A stretch of 64,000 bases of DNA from Bacteroidota bacterium (GTDB lineage Bacteria; Bacteroidota; Bacteroidia; Chitinophagales; Chitinophagaceae): positions 21,669 to 85,668 of the forward strand of contig JAUZNZ010000022.1 in NCBI GenBank assembly GCA_030706735.1, read 5' to 3'. The stretch's first letter is position 1, and every line of letters begins with the position of its first letter. The notes under the pieces are model-generated. The model made no database searches, was not told the DNA's origin, and saw only the letters and a list, made by a program, of their open reading frames with translations. Positions 37,383-46,583 of the stretch are shown here, piece after piece. The position numbers and the translations under genes are program-made.

Positions 37383-38258
37383 TCAGGCCAGGAAACCGGC
37401 CTTCTCCATCTTTCCCAGGCTGGTCAGCCGGTTCCTGCAGATGCGCGCGGTTACGGACAAGAGATCGGCCAGGCGGCCGATCAGGATGTCCACCTCGTTT
37501 TCGGTGATCGCATACTCCTCTTTATAACGGGCATCGACATAGGCGATGAGCAGTAAGCGGAAGAGATATTCCTCCCCGGGGTTATCGCAGGGAAATACGA
37601 GCGTCAGCGCCAGCGAGAACCGGCTTGTATACCTTCGAAGCTTATCGAGGTTATGGGTACAGGGTTTATAGCCGGTAAATGTCAATAATACGGCCTGGTA
37701 GGCGCTTTCGGCGGCCTGATGCAGCAGGAAGGCAGCCAGTTTCCATTCCTTCCCCTGCCTGTTGAACAGGGCGCTCCGGTAATAGGCTTCCGCCTTTGAC
37801 CACCATGCTCCAAAGTCCTTTTCGGCCCTGATGCGGATAGCGGCCAGATCGGGCGGCGATCCTTTTGCGATGGGTACGGTGCGGGCGTCGAAAAGAAGAA
37901 TGCCTTCTACGCGCAGCATGGAAAAGAAATATCCTCCCTGCGACAGCTGTTCGTTCATATAGTCCATATCATGTACCAGCACGGTTACCGGGACGTGGGC
38001 GCGGCAGCGGTTCTCGATGAGGTCCTGTACCTCGTGTTCATACCGTCGCTCCCCCCTGCGGGTGATCACCAGGAGATCGAACCCGCCAGTCGGCGGAAGG
38101 GAATTATCGTGCCAGGAGAGGCGCGGCACGCCAGTTGTAGCGGCATACCTGCCAAAGAGAATGATCTTTTCGGGACGGATGGCGGCGACGATGATCTCCG
38201 TGATCTTCTTTAGTTGCTCCCTGCCGGGCGTGGGCAGGTGTTCCAGGGAAGTATTCAT
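37383..38258 (-). CDS. Nucleotidyltransferase-like/HEPN fusion protein
   Basis: A 291-residue protein. The N-terminal part resembles MNT nucleotidyltransferases (IILFGRYAATTG, then GGFDLLVITRRGE), but the usual D-x-D reads G-F-D, so one metal ligand is missing. The C-terminal half is HEPN-like: WKLAAFLLHQAAESAYQAVLL, GYKPCTHNLDKLRR, ARYKEEYAI; no clear Rx4-6H RNase motif is seen. HEPN-MNT pairs act as toxin-antitoxin systems elsewhere; here they are one chain. Transcribed away from an XRE regulator with a shared inverted repeat between them. Confidence 0.7.
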   Translation of the reverse strand: MNTSLEHLPTPGREQLKKITEIIVAAIRPEKIILFGRYAATTGVPRLSWHDNSLPPTGGFDLLVITRRGERRYEHEVQDLIENRCRAHVPVTVLVHDMDYMNEQLSQGGYFFSMLRVEGILLFDARTVPIAKGSPPDLAAIRIRAEKDFGAWWSKAEAYYRSALFNRQGKEWKLAAFLLHQAAESAYQAVLLTFTGYKPCTHNLDKLRRYTSRFSLALTLVFPCDNPGEEYLFRLLLIAYVDARYKEEYAITENEVDILIGRLADLLSVTARICRNRLTSLGKMEKAGFLA

Positions 38259-38348
38259 AGTGCTCAGGTTGAATTCGGTTTAGCAATTATTTTGATTTAA
38301 CTTTGATGTGGCATCGAATTAAGGGTAAAATTACTCCAAAAAAATGAT

Positions 38349-38369
38349 AATACTAATTTTATTAGTATT
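38349..38369. promoter_or_regulatory. Perfect inverted repeat between the HEPN and XRE genes
   Basis: Arms AATACTAAT (38349-38357) and ATTAGTATT (38361-38369) around TTT, in the 127-bp divergent region, 17 bp before the XRE start. The symmetry and position fit an operator for the XRE protein, controlling itself and perhaps the HEPN gene. Confidence 0.5.
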
Positions 38370-38385
38370 GTAAAATTCGGTCATT

Positions 38386-38781
38386 ATGCATTATCTGGGC
38401 AGGAACATCCGGTACTTGCGCAAGAGATTGTCCAAGAACCAGGGCGAGATCGCCGCATTGGTGGACAAGGGACAGACGACGGTGGGCAATTGGGAGAAGG
38501 GCGTCAGCGAACCCAGCCTGGGGGATCTGCTGATCCTTAGTAATTATTTCGGCATTTCGGTAGACGCGCTGCTACGCACCGACCTGGCGGAGTCGGGTCG
38601 GAAGGAAGCGGTTCGGGAGGAAGTGGGTCGGGAGGAGGATAGGCCGGACTATCACCATGAGGCCGAGCATGGGCCGTCCATGGTCATGGAGAGATCGGAG
38701 GACCTGTTGATCCCGATCCTGAAAGAGATCGAATCCATCCGGCAGGAGATCAATGAAATGAAGGAGCGCCTGGGGTCGTAG
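38386..38781 (+). CDS. XRE-family helix-turn-helix regulator
   Basis: A 131-residue protein. The HTH spans residues 4-60: LGRNIRYLRKRLSKNQGEIA, TTVGNWEKGVSEPSLGDLL and FGISVDALLRTDL. A charged low-complexity linker (EAVREEVGREED) leads to a C-terminal coiled coil LLIPILKEIESIRQEINEMKERL, likely for oligomerisation. Divergent from the HEPN fusion gene; the inverted repeat directly upstream is a candidate self-operator. Confidence 0.85.
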   Translation: MHYLGRNIRYLRKRLSKNQGEIAALVDKGQTTVGNWEKGVSEPSLGDLLILSNYFGISVDALLRTDLAESGRKEAVREEVGREEDRPDYHHEAEHGPSMVMERSEDLLIPILKEIESIRQEINEMKERLGS

Positions 38782-38782
38782 A

Positions 38783-39967
38783 TCATTGCAGGTTCTCGAT
38801 CACCATGGCCGAGGCGCCTCCCCCGCCGTTGCAGATCCCGGCGGCTCCATACTTTGCCTTGTGCTGTCGTAGGATATGCGTCAGCGTGACGATGATCCGG
38901 GCGCCGCTGCAGCCCAGCGGATGACCGATCGATACGGCGCCGCCGTTCACGTTGACCCTGGCGGGATCCAATTCCATCCGACGCGTATTTTCGATGCCTA
39001 CCACGGCAAAGGCCTCGTTCAATTCCCAATAGGCTACGTCTTTCATTTTCAGCCCTGCCCGGGCGACCGCCTTCGGAACGGCAATAGCCGGGGTCGTCGT
39101 AAACCATTCCGGCGCCTGTTCCGCATCGGCATGGGCGAGGATGCGGGCGATGGGCGTCAGGCCAAGTCGCGAAGCCGTTTCCCTGCTCATCAGCAGGAGA
39201 GCCGCCGCGCCGTCATTCATGGTGGACGCGTTGGCCGCTGTTACGGTACCTTCCTTTTGAAAGGCAGGTTTCAATTCGGGTATCTTTTCGAACTTTACAT
39301 TAAATGGCTCTTCGTCTTTAGCGAACAGGATCGGATCGCCCTTGCGCTGCGGGATGCCGACCGGCACGATCTCGTCGCTGAACCTGCCTTCGTTCCAGGC
39401 GGCCTGCGAGCGCCGGTAGCTGTCCACGGCAAAAGCGTCCTGCATGTCGCGCGTGATGCCGCATTCGGCGGCGCAAAGTTCCGCGGCATTGCCCATGGCC
39501 TTATGGTCATATGCGTCGGTCAGACCGTCCCTGGCCAGGCCATCGATCAGCGTGCTATTGCCATACTTATTTCCCCATCGCATATTTTCCACGTAAAAGG
39601 GTGTGTTGCTCATGCTCTCCATGCCGCCGGCTATCGCGATATCGATATCACCCAGGGCGATGCCCTGGGCTGCCTGCGCGACAGCCTTCATACCGCTGGC
39701 GCAGACCTTATTGACCGTCGTGCAGATCGTCTCGTCGCGAAGTCCTGCCTGCCTGGCTGCCTGGCGGGCGGGCGCCTGACCCAGGTTAGCCTGGAGCACG
39801 CAGCCCATAAGGACCTCCTGGACTTGTTCAGGCCTGACGCCTGCCGCCTCAAGCGCCCCTTTGATGGCGATGGCGCCGAGCGCCGTAGCGGAAAACTCCC
39901 TCAGGGCGCCGCCGAAGCTGCCGATGGGGGTGCGTACTGCGGAGACGATGACGACTTCTTTATTCAT
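38783..39967 (-). CDS. Acetyl-CoA C-acetyltransferase (thiolase)
   Basis: A 394-residue thiolase of the biosynthetic/degradative type II fold. The nucleophile Cys89 lies in [11 protein letters not shown], with NEAFAVVG, the histidine in [16 protein letters not shown] and the second cysteine in [11 protein letters not shown]. Condenses or cleaves acetoacetyl-CoA and perhaps longer ketoacyl-CoA. The ATG at 39965-39967 gives the normal length. A longer in-frame extension on this strand runs antisense to the next gene and is not coding. Tail-to-tail with the XRE gene, one base apart. Confidence 0.93.
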   Translation of the reverse strand: MNKEVVIVSAVRTPIGSFGGALREFSATALGAIAIKGALEAAGVRPEQVQEVLMGCVLQANLGQAPARQAARQAGLRDETICTTVNKVCASGMKAVAQAAQGIALGDIDIAIAGGMESMSNTPFYVENMRWGNKYGNSTLIDGLARDGLTDAYDHKAMGNAAELCAAECGITRDMQDAFAVDSYRRSQAAWNEGRFSDEIVPVGIPQRKGDPILFAKDEEPFNVKFEKIPELKPAFQKEGTVTAANASTMNDGAAALLLMSRETASRLGLTPIARILAHADAEQAPEWFTTTPAIAVPKAVARAGLKMKDVAYWELNEAFAVVGIENTRRMELDPARVNVNGGAVSIGHPLGCSGARIIVTLTHILRQHKAKYGAAGICNGGGGASAMVIENLQ

Positions 39968-40066
39968 ATGCCGGGTTTGTCGGTTTACTTGATGTCGCAA
40001 ATATACGAAACTAACGGTTGTTAGCTTGCATGGCCTTTGCATCCGGGCATCGTAACTTCGCCGCTT

Positions 40067-40546
40067 ATGAAACCAGCCACCATCCACGAGATCAAGCAGG
40101 AATTGGGTACCCTCCCGGCTTCTGCGCTGATGGAGCTCTGTCTTCGTCTGGCGAAATTCAAGAAGGAGAATAAGGAACTGCTGACCTACCTTTTGTTCGA
40201 AGCCTCGGACGAGGCCGCGTTCATTGCGGCTGTGAAAAAGGAAATGGACCTGGAGTTCGACGAGTTGCCGAAATCCAACCACTATCTCACCAAGAAGTCC
40301 CTTCGAAAGATCCTTCGCGGCACGGCCAGGCAGATCCGGTATATGGGCTCGGCCCAGGCGGAAGTTGAATTGCTGACGCATTTCTGTTTAATGGTCCGGC
40401 GGCGGCGCATCCCATTGGAGAGCAGCGCGGTCATGAACAACCTTTACCGCCAGCAAATGAAAAAGATCAGGGCCGCCATCGCGACGATGCATGAGGATCT
40501 GCAATATGATTATTTAAGGGACCTGAACGGTTTGGACGGGAAGTAG
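40067..40546 (+). CDS. Uncharacterised helical protein
   Basis: A 159-residue protein with no recognised domain: charged, helix-rich, including LAKFKKENKELLTYLLFEA, VKKEMDLEFDELPKS and YRQQMKKIRAAIATMHEDL. No signal peptide or membrane segment. ATG at 40067 follows a near-match -7 block TAACTTCG (40053-40060). The composition and codon use look like a genuine conserved gene. It stands between a thiolase on the other strand and bglX. Confidence 0.7.
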   Translation: MKPATIHEIKQELGTLPASALMELCLRLAKFKKENKELLTYLLFEASDEAAFIAAVKKEMDLEFDELPKSNHYLTKKSLRKILRGTARQIRYMGSAQAEVELLTHFCLMVRRRRIPLESSAVMNNLYRQQMKKIRAAIATMHEDLQYDYLRDLNGLDGK

Positions 40547-40653
40547 CCGCCGAAAGATAAATTAGTACAAGAAATAAGCAAAAGTTCATCGGCCCATGGA
40601 GGCCCTTATCCCTAATTTTAAATTTTCCTAAAAGCCGACCTAACCCAATTACA

Positions 40654-42894
40654 ATGAAGAAGTTCGCTATTTTCCTTGCCGTCCTGACCCTCTCCGCCCC
40701 TGCCCGATCCCAAACTGCTGCCGACCGCCAGAAGGCGGACGCCTTGCTGAAGCAAATGACCCTCGACGAAAAGATCGGCCAGATGACCCAGGTCAGCCTG
40801 GGCGTGGTAGGTACGGAGCAAGACGGGGTCCTCAACCCGCAGGCGTTGAAGAAGGCCATCCAGGATTATAAAGTGGGCTCCATCCTGAATGTCACGAATC
40901 ATGCCCTGACCGCCGGACAATGGCGCGGCCTGATCAAGGAGATGCAGGATGAGGCCCGGCAAACCCGATTGAAGATCCCCATTATTTATGGCCTGGACGG
41001 GATTCACGGCCAGACCTATACGCTGGATGCGACCTTATTCCCCCAGAATATCGGCATGGCGGCGACGCGGGAGCCTGAACTGGCGGCAGCCGCAGCGAGG
41101 GTCACCGCCCTGGAACTCCGCGCCTCCGGTGTACGCTGGAATTTTGCGCCGGTATTGGAGTGCGGTCGCCAGCCCTTGTGGTCAAGATTTGCGGAAACCT
41201 ATGGAGAAGATGTATATATCTGCAAGACGATGGGCGTCGCGTCGATCCGGGCCTATCAGGCGGACGGACTGCGGAGCCCCACGGCCGTGGCCGCCTGCAT
41301 GAAACATTACCTCGCTTACAGCGCCTCCCGCACCGGCAAGGACAGAACGCCGATCTATCTGCCGGACAATGAAATGAGAGAATACTACCTGCCGCAGTTC
41401 CGTGCGGCCGTGCAGGCAGGTGCGGCTACCCTGATGGTCAATTCAGCGGATATCAACGGGACGCCGGTACATGCCAGCAAATATTTGCTGACCGACGTGT
41501 TGCGAAAGGAACTCGGCTTCGAGGGCGTCGTGGTTTCGGACTGGGAAGACATCATCCGGCTGCATACCAGGCATTTTGTAGCCGCCACGCCCCGTCAGGC
41601 CGTGGTTCTGGCGGTAAATGCCGGCGTGGATATGAGCATGGTGCCCAGCGATTTCTCCTTTTTCGATCTATTGAAGGAAGCGGTTCAAAAAGGTGAGGTG
41701 TCCGTCAGTCGCATCGACGAAGCGGTTCGGCGGATATTGATCCTGAAGCTGCGTTTGGGCCTCTTCGAGAACCCGTATGCGGAAGATGCGGCGGCGGCCA
41801 ACTTCGGGAAACCCGAATACCAGGCGCTGGCCTTGCGGGCCGCCCGTGAAGCCATGACCCTGCTGAAGAATGACCATGAAGCGCTGCCCTTGTCCAGAAA
41901 TGCGAAAATACTGGTCGCGGGGCCGGCAGCCCAAAGCATCAGCGCCCTGAACGGCTGCTGGAGTTACACCTGGCAGGGGAAGGAAGAGCAGTGGTATCCC
42001 AGGGACAGCCGAACCATTCTGCAGGCCGTCAGCGACAAGCTGGGAGCGGGTCATGTCGTGACCAGCACGGGACCGGGCTTTGACAACCCCCTGAACTACG
42101 ATACGGCCAGGCTGCGTGCGGCCGCGGCGGGCGTGGATGCGATCGTCCTTTGCCTGGGTGAGAATGCCTATGCCGAAAGTCCGGGAGTGATCCCCGACCT
42201 CGCGTTGGCGGATAATCAGGTGATCCTGGCGAAGGTGGCAGTCTCCACGGGCAAGCCGGTCATCCTGGTCTTGTCGGAAGGCAGGCCCCGCCTGATCTCT
42301 GGCATCGCGCCGGAGGCCTCAGCCATCCTCATGGCTTACTGGAGCGGGAAGAAATCGGCCGAAGCGATCAGCGACGTATTGTTCGGCGACTACAATCCCG
42401 ACGGCGTATTGCCTTTCAGTTACCCACGGAGCATGGGCGAGATGGTGCTCTATGACCGGAAGCCCACCGAAGACATCCGGGAGATCTTCAATTCGGATGT
42501 GACCATGGACGGATACCGGCCTCTGTACCCGTTCGGCTGGGGCCTGAGCTATACGCATTTCGAGTATGGCGACCTGCAGCTCGGTTCCGGGAAATTGCAG
42601 GGCAATGAGAAACTAACGGTGACCATCACGGTCAAAAATACCGGGAGTCGCGACGGCAAGCATACGGTCGAGCTTTATTCCCACCAACTGTATGCGAGCA
42701 CAACTCCCAATATGCAGCGGTTGAGGGCCTTTAAGAAGATCAGTCTAAAAGCGGGAGAACAGCAAACCGTGAGCTTCACCATCGATAAAAATGATCTGGC
42801 TTTCGTGAATGCGGAATCAAAAACGGTAACGGAGCCCGGAGAATTCGAGCTGATGATCGGAAACAGGAAGGGGCATTTCACCTATGTTCAATAA
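40654..42894 (+). CDS. bglX: Glycoside hydrolase family 3 beta-glucosidase
   Basis: A 746-residue periplasmic enzyme with signal peptide (to APARSQ), the GH3 N-domain (about 35-350), C-domain and terminal Fn3-like domain (about 640-740). The nucleophile is Asp296 in GVVVSDWED; other matches are YGLDGIHGQTY, KHYLAYSASRTG, and YPFGWGLSYTHF before the Fn3 domain. Releases terminal beta-linked glucose or related sugars. No SusC/SusD pair is nearby. Its end overlaps the opposite-strand isomerase gene by 7 bp. Confidence 0.93.
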   Translation: MKKFAIFLAVLTLSAPARSQTAADRQKADALLKQMTLDEKIGQMTQVSLGVVGTEQDGVLNPQALKKAIQDYKVGSILNVTNHALTAGQWRGLIKEMQDEARQTRLKIPIIYGLDGIHGQTYTLDATLFPQNIGMAATREPELAAAAARVTALELRASGVRWNFAPVLECGRQPLWSRFAETYGEDVYICKTMGVASIRAYQADGLRSPTAVAACMKHYLAYSASRTGKDRTPIYLPDNEMREYYLPQFRAAVQAGAATLMVNSADINGTPVHASKYLLTDVLRKELGFEGVVVSDWEDIIRLHTRHFVAATPRQAVVLAVNAGVDMSMVPSDFSFFDLLKEAVQKGEVSVSRIDEAVRRILILKLRLGLFENPYAEDAAAANFGKPEYQALALRAAREAMTLLKNDHEALPLSRNAKILVAGPAAQSISALNGCWSYTWQGKEEQWYPRDSRTILQAVSDKLGAGHVVTSTGPGFDNPLNYDTARLRAAAAGVDAIVLCLGENAYAESPGVIPDLALADNQVILAKVAVSTGKPVILVLSEGRPRLISGIAPEASAILMAYWSGKKSAEAISDVLFGDYNPDGVLPFSYPRSMGEMVLYDRKPTEDIREIFNSDVTMDGYRPLYPFGWGLSYTHFEYGDLQLGSGKLQGNEKLTVTITVKNTGSRDGKHTVELYSHQLYASTTPNMQRLRAFKKISLKAGEQQTVSFTIDKNDLAFVNAESKTVTEPGEFELMIGNRKGHFTYVQ

Positions 42895-43820
42895 CCCCAT
42901 TTCTTCATGATCCCAAGGTCCTCCCTGGCGCAATCGAGCGGGGTCTTGCCCTGATAGGATTCCTGTTCGATAATGAACTGATGCGTGCCTCCTGATTTTT
43001 TGCCCAGGTCTATCACCTGCCTGGTGTTTACGATGCCCTGGCCGAGGATGGTGCTTTCATACTTCTCGTTGCCGCTGGTCGCTTTAATTTCATCTTTGAC
43101 GTGCATGAGCTCGAAGCGGTCAGGATATTGCATCACGACCGCGATGGCGATGGCGCCGCCGTTATACAGATTGCCGATATCCAGCTGCTGGGCCACCAAT
43201 TCGGGATCGGTGTGCTGCAGGATGATGTCGAACACTTTTTTGTTATCCAGTACCTGGCTGAACTCGAAGTCATGATTATGGTAGCCGAACTTCATGCCGG
43301 ATTTTTTGCATAGCGCGCCGCTCCGGTTGAACACATCCATATAGCGCAGCATGTCATCGTAGGTCTTGCGGAGGCTCTCATCCAGCCAGGGGCTGATCAC
43401 GTAGCGCTGTCCCACGGTGGCCGCGTCGTCGACCGTATATTTCCATGCGTCGGTGAAATCATTCTTTCCCGCATCCCAATGATCGGGCCGCATGACCGTA
43501 TGGCCGCTCAGCATCTTCAGGCCCAGGCCGTCCAGCAAGGCTTTGAATTCCTTTGCGGAGTATCCATAGAACTTACGGTCGACATAATTGGCGTGTTCCA
43601 CGTACTTATAGCCCATCGCCGCCAACTGCTTCAGCGTCCCGGACGGGTCCTTCTTCATATCGTCGCGGACGGAATAGAGCTGGATGCCTGTAATACGTCT
43701 GGCAAAGCGTTCTTTGTCCGACGGTCCGGAGCCCGCCGCCAGGAGTGCTTCGGGCAGGATGCCGGCGGCAGCGATAGCGAGCGCGCCGTTCTTCAGAAAA
43801 TCTCTGCGGGTATGCTGCAT
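42888..43820 (-). CDS. Tat-exported sugar phosphate isomerase/epimerase-like protein
   Basis: A 310-residue xylose-isomerase-like TIM barrel with a twin-arginine signal, RRDFLKNGALAIAAAGI, so it acts in the periplasm. The body includes GIQLYSVRDDMKKDP, GYHNHDFEFSQV and ELMHVKDEIKAT. ATG at 43818-43820 places the RR motif at the front; an earlier in-frame ATG adds 11 residues. Periplasmic members of this family occur with GMC oxidoreductases and DUF1080 in keto-sugar degradation. The neighbouring bglX fits a periplasmic glycoside route, but that link is inferred. Confidence 0.85.
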   Translation of the reverse strand: MQHTRRDFLKNGALAIAAAGILPEALLAAGSGPSDKERFARRITGIQLYSVRDDMKKDPSGTLKQLAAMGYKYVEHANYVDRKFYGYSAKEFKALLDGLGLKMLSGHTVMRPDHWDAGKNDFTDAWKYTVDDAATVGQRYVISPWLDESLRKTYDDMLRYMDVFNRSGALCKKSGMKFGYHNHDFEFSQVLDNKKVFDIILQHTDPELVAQQLDIGNLYNGGAIAIAVVMQYPDRFELMHVKDEIKATSGNEKYESTILGQGIVNTRQVIDLGKKSGGTHQFIIEQESYQGKTPLDCAREDLGIMKKWGY

Positions 43821-43968
43821 ATGATAGCTGGATTTGGCATGTTGGATGAACAAAAATCGTGTCTGACGAATGTAAACTTTTTTTGAAGGCGGGACTAAAT
43901 ATTTTTTTCATCCGGACGGTCCAGTTCATGCGTTCTTGCGGCTTACCTTCGGGCCAACTATCCGCAGG

Positions 43969-46002
43969 ATGACCAACCAAAAGAAAATCAAGAAGGACGT
44001 TTGGAAAGACATCTTCCGGCTTATCCTCCCGCACAGGCGGAAATTCCTGTGGGTGGTAACGTTGGGGTTGCTGAGCACGGGGGCCAGCCTCGTGGAGCCG
44101 CTGATCTATCGCGTAGCGATCAATGATGTGGCGGGCCTCTTCGTCAGGCAAGCCCGGGAAAATGCGCAAAAGGACCTGGGGCTGGAACCGGATGAAGATG
44201 CGCAGGTCCGTTCCATGATCGAATCGGAGACAGCGGATTCGGCGGCCCTGCAACCGACCGCGCCGGCTAACCCCGGTCCGGTCCGCGAAAATCGTCTCCG
44301 GTCCGCCGTCGTCAAAGCTCCTGAGGCGCATGCGCGCGGGCATGTCGCCTCCCGATCGCCATCCCAGGCGCTCAACACCTTGCTCTGGGCTGTGGTCTGG
44401 CTATTTGCGATCAATCTGCTCGGCACGCTGCTGTGGCGTCTCGGCGAAAACACCAATACCCGGCTATCGTGTCTGATCGAGCAACGCTTCATTCAAAGCA
44501 CCTTCGCCCACGTACTGCGGCTCCCGTTAAGTTACTTCAGCAAACATTCCAGTGCGGCCATTGCCAAACAGATCGATCAGTCCGAAGAGGTCACCGGCAT
44601 CGTCAACGGATTTTCGCAGCAGATCCTGCCCGAATTGATCAGCCTGTGCGGAATCGTGGCCATTATGTTTTGGCAGAACGTCGCCCTCACTGCGGTTGCC
44701 TTGATCACCATTCCATTTTATGTGCTGATCGCCTGGCGTTCGGCGGGCAAACTGGAATCCGGCCTGGCCAACTATTATTCGCGATGGGAAGAAGTATCAA
44801 CCCGCATTCAGGACGGGCTATCCGGGATCAAGACCGTGAAACTGTCGGGCGCTGAAGAACGCGAAGTGGCTCGATTAAAAGCCTCCTCCGACGAAGCGTA
44901 CCGGGACTTTATCAATCGCAGCCAACTCGCGAATAAATATGTGTTTTGGGAGACCATGCTATCACACCTTTCGACCGCGCTGGTGTTCGGCTTTGGCGGC
45001 TATCTAACGCTGGAGAACCGGTTGACGCCCGGCGATGTCGTGATGTTTGTCGCCTATCTGGACCGGTTATACGGACCCATCGATTCGCTTGCCAGCCTTT
45101 GGGTCGAGTTGCAGCAGAATGTGGCCTCCCTCTCGAGAGCCTTCAGGTTGCTGGACAGCGGCGTAGAGGAGAAAACCGGCACTCCCCTGGTCATCCGGGA
45201 AGGAAGGGTCGTCTTTGAAGGCGTTCGTTTCGCCTATAGCGCCGGGCAGGAAGTACTGAAGGGGCTAAGCTTTGCGCTCGAGCCCGGGAAAGCAACAGCG
45301 TTGATCGGCACATCGGGAGCGGGGAAGACTACGACTATCGACCTGCTGTTGAAACTATATGAACCCACGGAAGGCCGGATCCTGATCGACGGCCAGGACC
45401 TTGCCGATCTCGATGCCGCCTCGGTCCGCAGCCAGGTCGGTACTGTATCCGCCGATGGCGCGGTATTCAGCGGCACGCTGGCAGACAATATCCGGTACAA
45501 GCGGTCCTCCGCCAGCGACCAGGAAGTGTGGCAGGCTGCCCTTGCTGCGGGCATGCAGTCGACCTTGCAGCGACTTCCGGGAGGCTTGCAGACACTTATC
45601 GGCGAAAGCGGGATGGGACTGTCTGTCGGAGAAAGGCAACGCATTCAGATCGCCCGGGTATTGGTCGCCAGGCCGCGGATCCTGGTATTGGACGAGGCTA
45701 CAGCCAATCTGGACTATGCCACAGAAGCCGAGGTGAAAAGAACGATCGAAGAGATCAGGAAAGAAAATACCGTGGTCATCATCGCGCACCGTTTTTCGAT
45801 GGTACATGATGCCGATCATGTCATCGTGTTGTCGGAGGGCCAAATTATCGAGGAGGGTTCGCCTGGGGAACTGATCGCGATGGGAGGATGGTTCGCCCGG
45901 TTTGCCCATGCCGTTGAAGAAGACGAGGAAGTTGGCGGATATGAAGAGGATGGGGAGGCCGAAGCACAGGATGGGTCCGATGAGGAGGATGCGAAAAAAT
46001 AA
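43969..46002 (+). CDS. ABC exporter, fused membrane and ATPase domains, with an acidic tail
   Basis: A 677-residue half-transporter with TM helices in residues about 25-370 and an ATPase domain. Walker A is GTSGAGKTT near 447, the signature LSVGERQRI near 550, Walker B ILVLDEATANLD. An unusual insert of about 85 residues, rich in Ala/Pro/Glu/Arg, separates TM helices 1 and 2. The C-terminus ends in a strongly acidic stretch (VEEDEEVGGYEEDGEAEAQD and beyond). ATG at 43969 is used; a TTG 11 codons upstream is less likely. Substrate unknown; likely lipid or drug type by family. Confidence 0.87.
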   Translation: MTNQKKIKKDVWKDIFRLILPHRRKFLWVVTLGLLSTGASLVEPLIYRVAINDVAGLFVRQARENAQKDLGLEPDEDAQVRSMIESETADSAALQPTAPANPGPVRENRLRSAVVKAPEAHARGHVASRSPSQALNTLLWAVVWLFAINLLGTLLWRLGENTNTRLSCLIEQRFIQSTFAHVLRLPLSYFSKHSSAAIAKQIDQSEEVTGIVNGFSQQILPELISLCGIVAIMFWQNVALTAVALITIPFYVLIAWRSAGKLESGLANYYSRWEEVSTRIQDGLSGIKTVKLSGAEEREVARLKASSDEAYRDFINRSQLANKYVFWETMLSHLSTALVFGFGGYLTLENRLTPGDVVMFVAYLDRLYGPIDSLASLWVELQQNVASLSRAFRLLDSGVEEKTGTPLVIREGRVVFEGVRFAYSAGQEVLKGLSFALEPGKATALIGTSGAGKTTTIDLLLKLYEPTEGRILIDGQDLADLDAASVRSQVGTVSADGAVFSGTLADNIRYKRSSASDQEVWQAALAAGMQSTLQRLPGGLQTLIGESGMGLSVGERQRIQIARVLVARPRILVLDEATANLDYATEAEVKRTIEEIRKENTVVIIAHRFSMVHDADHVIVLSEGQIIEEGSPGELIAMGGWFARFAHAVEEDEEVGGYEEDGEAEAQDGSDEEDAKK

Positions 46003-46032
46003 CCTGAAGAGGCCAGCAAAAAAATCTTTGCC

Positions 46033-46560
46033 ATGCAACGAATAGAAAAACCGAAGGATGGAGAGTTCCCAGCTTATGCGGCCATGTACATGAAATGGGT
46101 GCCTGATGACGGCAAGCTGCTATCCCATTTGGAGGAAAACGCAAAAATGGTCAGGCGGCTCATCCTTTCCCTGCCGGAGGAGAATCTATTATTCCGGTAC
46201 GCGAGGGACAAGTGGACGATAAAGGAAATGCTCGTTCACCTGATCGATGATGAGCGGATCTATTCCTACCGGGCGCTGCGTTTTGCCCGCCATGACAGGA
46301 CCGAACTACCCGGTTTCGAACAGGACGACTATGTCCCGTATTCCAATGCCAATGCCAGGACTGCCACAAGCATTTTACAGGAATATGCCGCGGTCCGCCA
46401 GGCCACCATCGCCTTGTTCGGGAGCTTCGACGAAGCCGCTCTTTTAAGGGGCGGTATCGCCAATGGCAACCAGGTTACTGTCCGCGCGCTGGGTTATCAT
46501 ATCGCCGGGCATGAACTGCACCACCTGCATCTCCTCAAGGAGAAATATCTGTTGGGGTAA
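46033..46560 (+). CDS. DinB-family protein
   Basis: A 175-residue four-helix-bundle protein of the DinB/YfiT type. Likely metal-ligand histidines are in MLVHLIDDERIYSYRALRFARHD and GYHIAGHELHHLHLLKEKYL. Members are putative metal-dependent, thiol-linked enzymes or stress proteins; the exact role is unknown. Begins 30 bp after the ABC exporter and may share its transcript. Confidence 0.85.
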   Translation: MQRIEKPKDGEFPAYAAMYMKWVPDDGKLLSHLEENAKMVRRLILSLPEENLLFRYARDKWTIKEMLVHLIDDERIYSYRALRFARHDRTELPGFEQDDYVPYSNANARTATSILQEYAAVRQATIALFGSFDEAALLRGGIANGNQVTVRALGYHIAGHELHHLHLLKEKYLLG

Positions 46561-46583
46561 GGGGAGGCGCACCCGGCCGGTCT

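Noticed and set aside
39968..40381. N-terminal extension of the thiolase by about 138 residues
   Set aside because: The extension runs antisense to the 40067-40546 gene and lacks thiolase sequence; the ATG at 39965-39967 gives the normal length.
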